DNA of 64,000 bases, from positions 30,236,690 through 30,300,689 of the forward strand of contig CM063289.1 of NCBI GenBank assembly GCA_032173965.1. The letters run 5' to 3'. The notes under the pieces were generated by a model. It did no database searches and was not told the DNA's origin. It saw only the letters and a list, made by a program, of their open reading frames with translations. How positions within the stretch are numbered: the first letter of the stretch is position 1; every line of letters starts with the position of its first letter. The stretch is from Sitta carolinensis (taxonomy: Eukaryota > Chordata > Aves > Passeriformes > Sittidae). The position numbers and the translations under genes are program-made. Below are positions 41,695 through 52,030 of this stretch, one piece after another.

Positions 41695-42320
41695 CGGCCC
41701 GGGGATCAATCCACCCGGCCCGGGGATCAATCAACCCGGCCCGGGATCGGCCCGGGGATCAATCAACCCGGCCCGGGGATCAATCAACCCGGCCCGGGGA
41801 TCAATCAACCCGGCCCGGGATCGGCCCGGGGATCAATCAACCCGGCCCGGGATCGGCCCGGGAATCAGTCAACCCGGCACCGGCCCAGGGATCGGCCCGG
41901 GGATCGGCCCAGGGATCAATCAACCCGGCACCGGCCCGGGGATTGGCCCGGGATCAATCAACCCGACCCGGGATCGGCCCGGGGATCAGTCAACCCGACC
42001 CGGGGATCAATCAACCCAGCACCGGCACCGGCCCGGGATCGGCCCGGGATCAATCAACCCGGCACCGGCCCGGGGATCGGCCCAGGGATCAATCAACCCG
42101 GCACCGGCCCGGGGATCTGTCTGGGGATCAATCAGCCCGGCTCGGGATCAGCCCGGGATCAATCAACCCGGCACCGGCCCAGGGATCTGTCTGGGGATCA
42201 ATCAACCCGGCTCGGGATCAGCCCGGGATCAATCAACCCGGCACCGGCCCAGGGATCTGTCTGGGGATCAATCAACCCGGCTCGGGATCAATCAACCCGG
42301 TACCAGCTTGGGATCAGCCC
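41695..42320. repeat. GC-rich minisatellite with repeated PBX motif, upstream of WLS
   Basis: Irregular units of about 17-40 bp combining 'cggcccggggatcaatcaac' with filler 'ccggcaccggcccagggatc' or 'tctgtctgggg'. The 9-mer ATCAATCAA occurs 15 times, and four further units carry one-base variants. Both plus-strand and mixed open frames (up to 456 codons) run through it and are spurious. It begins about 100 bp beyond the core promoter region of WLS. Confidence 0.93.
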
Positions 42321-42339
42321 TGCCCCGGCCATGCCAGGG

Positions 42340-42490
42340 CCATTTCCACTGTCCCAGCTGCTCCAGCCTGGCCTGGGGCACTGCCAGGGATCCAGGGGCA
42401 GCCCCAGCTGCTCTGGGCACCCTGTGCCAGGACCTGCCCGCCCTGCCAGGGGACAATTCCTGCCCAATATCCCATCTCAATCCACCTTCT
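42340..42490 (-). mobile_element. CR1 LINE 3' fragment, antisense
   Basis: Directly abuts the PBX-motif array: 'ccatttccactgtcccagct', 'gctccagcctggcctggggc', 'ggatccaggggcagccccag', 'gcaccctgtgccaggacctg', 'ctgcccaatatcccatctca'. Confidence 0.9.
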
Positions 42491-42954
42491 TTCAACCCAC
42501 AGCCATTCCCTGGATGCTGTCCCTCCATCCCTTGCTCCCAGTCCCTCTCCAGCTCTCCTGGAGCCCCTTTAGACCATGGCAGGAGCTCTGAGGTATCCCC
42601 AGACCCTTCTCCTCTCCAGCCTGAGCTCACCATCCCATTTTCCCCACTGCTCTCCCATCCCCGTGGCTCTGGGCAATGCTTTGTCCTTCCCTCAGCACTG
42701 CTTTGATTGACCCCAGCTGCTCACCCTGAGCAGTTTCCCCAGTCCTGCTGCCCTCCATCCCTCTCTCCCTATTTCCCAGAGGAGGATGCTGTGCACCCAT
42801 CCCACCCTCTGGGAGCTGCTGGCCTCCTGCTCTGAGCTCGGGCTGCTCACAGAGCCCAGAAGGAGCTCATCACCCCCTGCCAGCACCTTTTAGCAGCAGG
42901 ACAAGGAGAAATGGATTTCAACTGAAGGAGGAGAGATTCAGGTATTAGGCAGAT
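42491..42954. other. Unassigned intergenic sequence
   Basis: CT-rich sequence that may be a diverged extension of the neighbouring CR1 ('cttctcctctccagcctgag'). No gene is seen. Confidence 0.45.
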
Positions 42955-43120
42955 TTTTACAGTGAGGGTGGGCAGTGCCTGGAGCAGCTGGGGCTGCCCC
43001 TGGATCCCTGGCAGTGCCCAAGGCCAGGCTGGAACACCCTGGGACAGAGGGAGATGTCCCTGCCCATGGCAAGAGGTGGCACTGGGTGGACTCTAAGGTC
43101 CCTCCCAACCCAGTTTTTAT
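42955..43120 (+). mobile_element. CR1 LINE 3' fragment
   Basis: 'gagggtgggcagtgcctgga', 'ctggatccctggcagtgccc', 'ctgcccatggcaagaggtgg', 'ctaaggtccctcccaaccca'. Confidence 0.9.
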
Positions 43121-44029
43121 TTCCTGCATACCTCCAGGATCCATGCTCTGCTCCCTGTGGCACAAGGAATGATGGATGATGCAGAACTTCATCCTGTACA
43201 GCTGAAATTAGGCAGGGGGGTTCCAAAAACACTTGAGGGCAAATAAGCTGTGAAAGGAAGCAACTGATAGCAAAAATACAGACAGGAATAAAATGAAAGG
43301 CAGGTCAAAGATGGAGAAGCACAAAGCAATAATGAACTGTGGCAAAAAGAGACAGGAAACAAAGCTGGGAAAGGCTCCAACACACCTTGACCATTCGGTG
43401 TGGGAGCACTGTCTGTATCTGGAATTTTGTTGGTAGATGTTTAGGAATAATGTAACTTGGGATAGTATAAATTGGGATATAGGCACCAGGAATAACTTTA
43501 GCTATTTTGTAACTGCAGGAGAGTTTAATCTTTGAGAATATTGCAATTTTAACTTTATTTTTTTTTAGTTTAGTCTTAGCTTTACTCTCACATTCCAGTT
43601 CTGACTTCATTGTTAAAAATAGCTCCTAATGGATGGGTCCTTGCAGCCATTATGATCCCACTCGGATCAGTCACATGGATTTGTTTCCAAAAATCAAAGC
43701 CTCTTAGTGGCTTTTTGCCAACACAATTAAAGACTTCAAATACCAAATATTTCATACTGAAATTAAAAAAAGAAAAAAAAATCCCACATAGAACAATTGC
43801 TATTAAAAAGGCTTCTTTTGAAATATCTAATAATAATTTTTTGGATGTCTGTCTGACACAGTGTTGATTCTGAGTGATGATTTTTGCTCTTTTCTCTGTT
43901 GGGAATGGAACAAGCCTTGGAATTATTTATTCCCTCATAGTCTGTAAGCGCTGCTGACGAGGGTCTGACAAGTGCCAGCCACTCTTTGAGGTCCTGATTA
44001 TCCAAATGCAGGGACCTGTGTGACCAAAC
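43121..44029. other. Unassigned AT-rich intergenic sequence
   Basis: AT-rich unique sequence. Open frames of 60-101 codons on the minus strand lack family features. Confidence 0.5.
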
Positions 44030-44185
44030 AGGATCCTGGGATGGTTTGGGGTGGAAGGGACCTTAAATCCCATCCAGGGACATTTCCACTGGCCCAGGCA
44101 GCTCCAAGCCCTGCCCAGCCTGGCCTTGGACAATTCCAGGGAGCCAGGGGCAGCCACAGCTGCTCTGGGCAGCATTTTTGGAGCT
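44030..44185 (-). mobile_element. CR1 LINE 3' fragment, antisense
   Basis: 'gggatggtttggggtggaag', 'ggaccttaaatcccatccag', 'cagctccaagccctgcccag', 'agccaggggcagccacagct'. Confidence 0.9.
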
Positions 44186-45459
44186 ACAAGTGCCACTAAA
44201 TCCAACTTGCCTCTAATGACTCTACAAAAGTCACACGGTACAATCTCCTGTTAAAAGTCCCTTTTGTTCCAAGCTGTTAATTCCTGGGAGAAAAATCTCA
44301 GAGGTAGAGCTCAAATCGTGCTATCAGGAAAAAAAATCCGGAGTGAGAAAAGGAAAAAACTAAACCACAGGAAACAATTCCTCACGTTTATAAGGCACTT
44401 TCCATTTCTACGGCCTTCCTACACCTTTAATACTGCAGAGTTTGGAGAAATTAATGACATGTGACTTTTGACACGTGTCCAAAGGGCATATGGAGCACAT
44501 TCCACAGTGGCCACACACAGCCTGGCACCAGAGAGGAGCCAGCAGTGCTTCCCAGCTGCTCACAAATCACAATTCCTCTCTCTGAAAGGTTCTGAATCAA
44601 TCATCTGGCAACTCATCTATTTGCCACTTCTTTGACAAGATTTTTTTTTTTTTTCTCCTGCCTGCTTTAGGCTGTTTGGAAAGCTGAGCTTTTACAAGAG
44701 CTGTGCCAGGGTCAGCCCAGGCAGGAGGAGGAGTTTTCCACAGAGAGCTCTTGGCAGGGTTGGTCTAAAGCCCAGATTTTCAAAGGGATTTTGCTGCCTA
44801 AAGGTGCAGTAAGGGCTCAGCAGGGTTTCCACACGCTCCCAAAGTTTGAGCTCTGTTTTCAGCGTGGGTGTTGGTATTACTTGATGCAGGTTCTTGTTTG
44901 TTTTGTGCACCTAAAACATTACAAAGATGCTCCGATGGGCAGTTTAAAGATGATTAAAAGGGTTCCAAAGCCCAGCTTGCTTCTCAGTATGGACTGCTTA
45001 GAAAGATTCTTAGTTCTGTTCTCCTACAAATACAAATGTTCTCCTACAAATTCTTAGTTCTGTTCTCCTACAAACACTGATAACACAGAACATTTTCTCT
45101 CTGAACAGGGAAAGGGTGTTTTATATAATTTCCAGCATGCTGATAGTGGGGGACATTTTCTGTTTGTTAGAAAAACCTTTCCCATGGTTTGGAAAGGTAC
45201 TTGAATGTGGCACACATCAAAACAAGAGTGAAGGGTTGAGATTGGTGAGCAGACAGAGATTTACACCTGGAAATGACCACAGCAGCTGAGAGTAGGAAGA
45301 AAATCCACAGGTCTGCAGTGCTCCTGCTGAATTAACCTCACTCCAGAGTGTAAATACTTGGAGAGATTTCCAAGGTAAACATTCAGCACTGATTAGGAGG
45401 CAGGAAAGCTGAATTTTGCCACTGTTCCTCCATCTGGGAACTCCGAGATGTAATATTTC
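44186..45459. other. Unassigned intergenic sequence
   Basis: AT-rich unique sequence with a T tract near 44641-44654 and a small tandem repeat of 'gttctcctacaaa' (three copies, about 45019-45075). No gene is seen. Confidence 0.5.
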
Positions 45460-45530
45460 ACAGAATCCCAGATTATTTGAGGCTGAAAAATTCCTCCAAG
45501 CCCACTGAGTCCAAGGTGTGACCAGCAGAG
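45460..45530 (-). mobile_element. CR1 LINE short 3' end, antisense
   Basis: 'cacagaatcccagattattt', 'gaggctgaaaaattcctcca', 'agcccactgagtccaaggtg'. Confidence 0.75.
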
Positions 45531-45754
45531 CAGCTCTGGTGGGTGACACTGCCCAGCTCAGGTCCTTCAGAGCCACTGTCTGCACTCCTGGGCTCCCTCA
45601 GCAAGGAACTGGGCCAGGAAAGCCACAACTCCTGGGTTCCTGGAGGTTTTTTCCTCTGGCAAACCTGGAGAGGACAGGCCCAGACAGCTCTCCTGGTGGC
45701 TCTGCCCTAATATCCTTTCAGGTGACAAAGCTTTCCTCAGGCTGGGTGAAGCTT

Positions 45755-45870
45755 TGATGGAATTACAGAATGGTTAATTTGGAAATTCTCTGAGACCACC
45801 GAGTCCAGCTGTTCGCCCAGATGTGCCCCATGTCCCCAAATGCCACATCTGCACTCAGGGACTCCAGGCT
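45755..45870 (-). mobile_element. CR1 LINE 3' fragment, antisense
   Basis: 'gatggaattacagaatggtt', 'tctctgagaccaccgagtcc', 'ccccaaatgccacatctgca'. Confidence 0.78.
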
Positions 45871-47635
45871 TCCCTCAGTCTGTCAGAGCTGAGCTGTTGA
45901 TTTGACAGAGCACATTTCAGCCTGTCAGACTGACAGTGCAGACTTGTGATATCCTGAAGGAGGGGGCCAATAACAGCACATTAAAATAATTTATTGAGGG
46001 CTGTTTGAACTGGATTTTTCAGTGGTATTTATAGTCTTTATAATTACCATGTGGTTAAAAGGCTCAAGCCCTCCAAAGCTGTGCAAGTCTTTGATTTGGG
46101 TCTGCCAAGATGTCTTTTTCAATCATCAGCAAACAGGCAGAGCTCCTGCCATGGGATATCTGACAAGTCTGGGGAGGAGTCAGCGTTTCTCTATCACTGA
46201 AATCCCAAATTCTCCCATCCAAAGCTCTTCCATAACATAATGATCATCTGGCAGCAGGAGCAGCTCTGCCTGAATCCTTCAGCTTGATTGAGCAATCATC
46301 TGGAGGCCCATAAGTTTTGTCTCATCAAAACCACTCCAAACTCTCCTCCCTTCACCCATCAGTCCCTCTCACCTCCACAAAATCCAGGCAGAAAAAGCCA
46401 GGTCTCCCAGCAGGCAGGAACATGGAATTTCAGGATGGCTCCAGGCATCCCTCCAGGCTGGAATCTGCCTTTCCCTGGAGCGTCACCTCAAAAGCAAGCA
46501 ATGAAACTTGTATTGCTAACAGGTATTTTAATATTTAATATTTTAAATGATGTCCATCATCCTGTCTTAGCACAGCAAGGGTAGCAAAAGTCAAAGCTGA
46601 ATTGCACAAACATTTATAGCAAAATTTTCATGGTTTCATCACTCCTCTTCGTGTTCAGAACACAAAGACTGAATTCCATTTCTCTGTTAAGCATTTATAT
46701 TGCCATGAATATAATCTATTGCAAATTTGGCTCTGAAGACCAAACTAGCAGATGCTAAACTAAAAAAAAATTTAAAAAAAATTAATTAAAACAAAGCCAT
46801 TTCTTCATATTCCCATGAAAAGTGAACTCCAAGGGCCTGAGTGTTTGTACTGGTGGCACCAACACCAAGAAACAGGCTCTCATTAATTTTAATGAACACT
46901 AATATCAGTTAATTAATGGCAGAGATTTAATCAGGTTCCTCTGCTGTCTTCAGATGAAAAGCTGTCTGATATGAAGCTCATTTTATTCTCCTGTTTTGTT
47001 AAATAATGTGCATTTTGTAGGTGGCTATTTTGGATTTGGTAAGAAATGATCTGCAGTCCTCAATGTCTCACTGTGTACTCACAGTTACCAGTTCCTGCAA
47101 TCTGGAACTTGGAAAGTCTGGGGAAATTAGAAGTTTCTATCCCATCCATGCCCAAAATGCATCCTAAACCCAAACATGAAGCATGGATTAGGTTTTAGGA
47201 TCTCCTAGAAAGAGAAATCTGTTTTGGAACAGTCACAAAGGGCCACGGCCAAAATTACCCTGTAATAGTTATGAGCTGTAATCTGACATTTTAGATGTAC
47301 GTTCCTCTTGCCAAGAAATATGATATTTTGGCTCTTGGAGGAGAAAACAAAGAGAAGGATCTGTCCAGGATGAGTAATTTAGTACAATGTAATCAAGGCA
47401 AGCTGCCCCACAGACTGGGGACTCAATTAAAATTAGCAAGTCAGGGGTTTTGTCCTCTTAAACAAAAGCATGTGCATTAAACAGGAAATAAAATTAGAAA
47501 GAAAAATGGTTTTCTTATTAGACATTTTCCATCTGAGCCCAGTGTGGGCTGGTACTCCAAGAGCAGCTGATTTGAGGTGGGGTGGCTGAAGCAGCCACTG
47601 AGCTGTGTTCCCGGAGCTTTCCATCCCTGCAGACA
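45871..47635. other. Unassigned AT-rich intergenic sequence
   Basis: AT-rich unique DNA with TAAT-rich stretches (about 46865-46935). No gene or clear repeat is seen; conserved non-coding sequence is possible but not shown. Confidence 0.5.
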
Positions 47636-48537
47636 CATCCCAGCTGGAGAACCTCCTGTTCCTCCTGTCCTCCACCCAACAGTCACTGGATTCCCAGATT
47701 TCAGACTGGCCAGCAGGAACAGGCACATCCCAACTGGAGAACCAACCTCCTGTTCCTCCTGTCCTCCACCCAACAGTCACTGGATTCCCAGATTTCAGAC
47801 TGGCCAGCAGGAACAGGCACATCCCAACTGGAGAACCAACCTCCTGCTCCTCCTGCCCTCCACCCAACAGTCACTGGATTCCCAGATTTCAGGCTGCCCA
47901 GGAGGCACAGGCACATCCCAGCTGGAGAACCTCCTGCTCCTCCTGTCCCTCACCCAGTACAGTCTGTATTCCCAGATTTCAGGCTGCCCAGGAGGCACAG
48001 GCACATCCCAGCTGGAGAACCTCCTGTTCCTCCTGTCCCTCAGCCAGCACAGTCTGTATTCCCAGATTTCAGGCTGCCCAGGAGGCACAGGCACATCCCA
48101 ACTGGAGAACCTCCTCCTGCCCTCCACCCAGCACAGTCTGTATTCCCAGATTCCAGGCTGCCCAAGAGGCACAGGCACATCCCAGCTGGAGAACCTCCTG
48201 CTCCTCCTGTCCCTCACCCAGCACAGTCTGGATTCCCAGATTCCAGGCTGCCCAGGAGGCACAGGCACATCCCAGCTGGAGAACCTCCTGCTCCTCCTGT
48301 CCCTCACCCAGCACAGTCTGGATTCCCAGATTTCAGGCTGCCCAGGAGGCACAGGCATATCCCAGTGGAGAAGCTCCTGTTCCTCCTGTCCCTCAGCCAG
48401 CAGTCACTGTATTCCCAGATTTCAGGCTGCCCAGGAGGCACAGGCACATCCCAGCTGGAGAACCTCCTGCTGCCCTCCACCCAGCACAGTGTATTCCCAG
48501 ATTTCAGGCTGCCCAGGAGGCACAGGCACATCCCAAA
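47636..48537. repeat. About 90-bp minisatellite, 10 units
   Basis: Each unit has 'cccagctggagaacctcctg', 'ctcctcctgtccctcaccca', 'attcccagatttcaggctgc' and 'ccaggaggcacaggcacatc'. Unit lengths are mainly 90 bp with some of 80-95. Three plus-strand frames and some minus-strand frames stay open (up to 394 codons). This shows that they follow from the repeat length and are not a gene. Confidence 0.94.
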
Positions 48538-50249
48538 GCTCCGGGGGTTTCCAGGATGCAGCTGGCACAGGAACTCCCCTGGAGGCAGGAATTCTGCAGC
48601 CCCGTGTGCCTTGGAGCAGTGTATTGCTGCCCCTGTGCTGTTCCAGCAGCATTTCCCTGAGCTGGGACACAAACCCTGAGCACTCTGTCCTTCAGGATCC
48701 TGCCATCCTTCCAGCCAGGCTGAAGCAGCTCAGGAGGCACAGGGACAATCCAGAGGGATAATCTGTGCTCTCCACTCTCCATTCCTGTTCTCACCCAGCA
48801 GTCTGGGTGAGTGGGGAGCCCTCAGCCTCGCTGCTCCCACTGCTCTCAACTCCCAGCTCCATATTTAGGCTCTTTTCCCCTGAAAATTCCAGGGATTTGG
48901 TGCTAAACCCACCCAGAGCAGCTGTAAGGTCACCCTCCCATGTGGGGATTCACCAGAGCTCAGGTTCTGTGAGCTCTCTGCTCTCACTGCAGAGGAAATG
49001 ACCCAGATAGTTTTTATTATTGGCTTCTCTCACATTCTGGGGTTTTAAAATTTAAATAATTTCCTTGGTTTGCTGTCAGCATTTCTTTAAAGGCAAAGCA
49101 CTCAGGGTGAACACAGTTGTAAACCCTGCCATGGATATTTTTATGTTATTTAAGTGCTCATTCAGCTTTCCCAGAACACAGACCTGCAAATCTATTTGTT
49201 CAACAGGATTTTAAAACATTGTTTTTAAGAATTCTTATGGTATATTAAAAATGCATCAATATAAGCAAAAGAAGGTAAATGAAACAATACATTTAAATAC
49301 TTAAATTCACTTGTACCACAATTGAGTATTTCCCAAATTATACCACATGCTGATGCAAATCACTGTAGTTTTTTCTACAAGAAATCAAATTTCAGCTGGA
49401 AAAGACTGATTTGCTGATCTTGTGTGTTGCTGTCACTTCAAATTTTTATCCAAGTGTTTTTACCAGTTCAAGCTATAAAAAAAAAAAAAAAAAGAGCTGA
49501 AAGGGTAAGAAAACCAAATTCTATTTCTTAACTTTAGCACTGCTCATGGTTCAAGGGAATGAATGAGTTTTTTGAGAGAACTCTGCTCTCACAACATCCA
49601 AAAATTGTGCTCACCTCATGTCAGGGATTATATTTTCATATATTTTCAGGGGATCTCGTTCTGTAATAGCAATAAATCCTGGCTAAAAGAAGAATAATGC
49701 AGAGTGTGGCACAGTCCAGCCACATTCCCTCTGCAGGCAGGAGAGAAAGCTGGACTCATTGTCCTGGAATGCCCCAAAACCTCTCAGCAGAGTTCCTGAA
49801 ATATTCATGAACATTAAGGAGACAGCAAACTTTTGGGGAGTGTGCTATTTAGCTGGAACTTGCTATGTGCTGCTCTGAGCTCTAAAATTACCAAGGGAAG
49901 GCTTTTTGCAGAAAGTAAATGAAGTAACAGAGACTTGGGAGTTTTATCTCCCAGCTGCCACAGACCACACAATGCTGAATAATTCAGCTCCTCAATTACT
50001 CATCCTAACTGGGAAGATTCTTATGTGTTTGCTGGTGTAGATCAGTGGGGAGCTCAGAATTTTAAGATGAGAGTTACTAAGTGAGTAAATTTTTAGTAAA
50101 TAGTAGAGGAAAGACCAAACTGCCATTTACCAGCTGAATTTACATTAAGTGAATGGCTAAATTTACATTCACCAGCTGATTTACATGGACTTCCCAAACT
50201 GCTCCTGTGTTCTTGTTCCTTTTGGAAAGTTGAGAGGCAAACACTTTTG
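48538..50249. other. Unassigned intergenic sequence
   Basis: Unique DNA, GC-rich to 49000 and then AT-rich, with an A17 tract near 49477. No gene is seen. Confidence 0.5.
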
Positions 50250-50885
50250 AATGGAGGAAGGGGGAAAAAAAGGAAGGAAAAAGAGGAATAAGGAACTTCA
50301 GCTGCAAGAAGGGAACACACAACAGTGCAGAAGTTTCTGCCACCAACTTCCCATCCCTTCCCTGCCTGGATGTGGATCTGGGGATTGGATTCTGGATCTC
50401 TGGATGGGGATCTGGGGATTGGATTCTGGATCTCTGGATGTGGATCTGGGGATTGGATTATGGATCTCTGGATGGGCATCTGGGATTTCTCTGGAAGGAA
50501 AAAGAGGAATAGGAACTTCAGCTGCAGGAAGGGAACACACAAAAGTGCAGGAATTTCTGCCACAATTTCCCATCCCTTCCCTGCCTGGATATGGATCTGG
50601 GGATTGGATTCTGGGATCTCTGGATGGGGATCTGGGGATTGGATTCTGGGATCTCTGGATGGGGATCTGGGGATTGGATTCTGGGATCTCTGGATGTGGA
50701 TCTGGGGATTGGATTCTGGATCTCTGGATGTGGATCTGGGGATTGGATTCTGGATCTCTGGATGTGGATCTGGGGATTGGATTCTGGGATCTCTGGATGT
50801 GGATCTGGGGATTGGATTCTGGGATCTCTGGATGTGGATCTGGGGATTGGATTCTGGGATGTCTGGATGTGGTTCTGGGGCTCTG
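50250..50885. repeat. 34-36-bp minisatellite with a higher-order duplication
   Basis: Units of about 34-36 bp read 'ggatgtggatctggggattg' then 'gattctgggatctct': four left of 50495 and nine right of 50590. A flank of about 110 bp ('aaaaagaggaataaggaact', 'tcagctgcaagaagggaaca', 'cccatcccttccctgcctgg') precedes each block (about 50277-50366 and 50498-50587). So flank plus array was itself duplicated. Confidence 0.92.
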
Positions 50886-51954
50886 TGACTCTGGTGAGGC
50901 AAGGCAGGAACTCCCCCAGTGTGAATTAGTCATGGGGAAGGGGGTTCAGGAGCATGGAAACAACAACTTCACATGAAACTCTGGGAACAAGAGACCTCTG
51001 ATGAAATGTTTATGTGTTTCACAAAGACATAAATATTTGGAGAACAGCAAAGGACACGGCTTGGCCTGGGCAGACTGGAAGCATTTACCTGATTAGCTGG
51101 CCCCAGTTGCAAAGGCTTTCGTTGGCAGCAGCCCCAGCTCTCCCCAGCCCTGGGCACAGGAGTGGTGCCTGCTCCGTGCTGGTGAAGCTCTTTGTGGTGC
51201 TGCACAGGGGAACCGAGGCAGGCTGCAGGGGAAGAGAGGGAAAAAGGGATGGGGGGAAAATTGCTTCCAGGTGGAGCCTCAGACTGTCTGGCATTCCCAG
51301 GCTGGGTTGCTTCAGGCAGAACTCAGCACTTTGTCCTGTCTGCACACAGCACAGACTGAGCAGCAATCTGTCTGGGAGAGCCTTTTTTGGGTTGGAATGG
51401 GGCTGTGGAGTTTTGCTTTTCCAGCTGGATCGATTTCCCATCCGGTTCATCAAGAGGCTGTGTGAATTCCTGTGCAAGTGGGGGGAACAGGCTGAGGGCT
51501 CTGTCACAAACACACAGGGGCAGCTGGGTGCTGGGGATTTTGGTGCCTCTGGCCTGATTCACAGCATGGCCACACCAGCCTGGCAGCTTTGCTTCTTCTC
51601 TGTGTACTTGGGGATGAAATCCAGGAGAAACTGCAGGAGCACAACCTGTTCTGAGGCAGCAGGAAGCATTTCCCAGGGCAGAACTATTTCTGGCAATGCT
51701 CTCCCAGCTATTGATCACAAGTCTGATGTTGTGAATAACACTCTGATCTGGAATCTGTCTGCAACTGCTATTTTTGTAGGTGTAGGGACTTCTTTTGGAT
51801 GCAGATATTTTGAAAAACAGCCAAGCTTCCCACACTGTGCTTAATAAAATTATTTGAATATATAATAATGTCAAGTTGCAGCATCATGTGGTTTCTAAGA
51901 GCTGGTTAGTGCCTCAGAAGAGTTGGCTGATGAAAACATTTAATGAGAGGTGTT
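50886..51954. other. Unassigned intergenic sequence
   Basis: Contains a 276-codon plus-strand frame (51014-51844) overlapped by minus-strand frames of 142 and 183 codons. None shows a recognisable domain, and no splice structure supports them. Confidence 0.5.
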
Positions 51955-52030
51955 TGGCAGAGGGCTGGGACAAGAGCATTAAAGTCCCTTCCAGCCCAAA
52001 CCATCGCAGGATTCTATAATTCCATGAATT
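51955..52030 (+). mobile_element. CR1 LINE extreme 3' end
   Basis: 'cattaaagtcccttccagcc', 'caaaccatcgcaggattcta', 'taattccat'. Confidence 0.82.

Noticed and set aside
41336..42706. 456-, 357- and 305-codon plus-strand frames
   Set aside because: They run antisense through WLS exon 1 and its promoter and then through the PBX-motif array; no family features.
47636..48537. CRISPR-like array
   Set aside because: Repeats are contiguous with no unique spacers, and the DNA is clearly vertebrate.
47577..48761. 394-codon repeat protein
   Set aside because: All three plus-strand frames are open equally, so there is no sign of selection for one frame.
51014..51844. 276-codon plus-strand frame
   Set aside because: Overlapped by comparable minus-strand frames, with no recognisable domain and no splice or start support.
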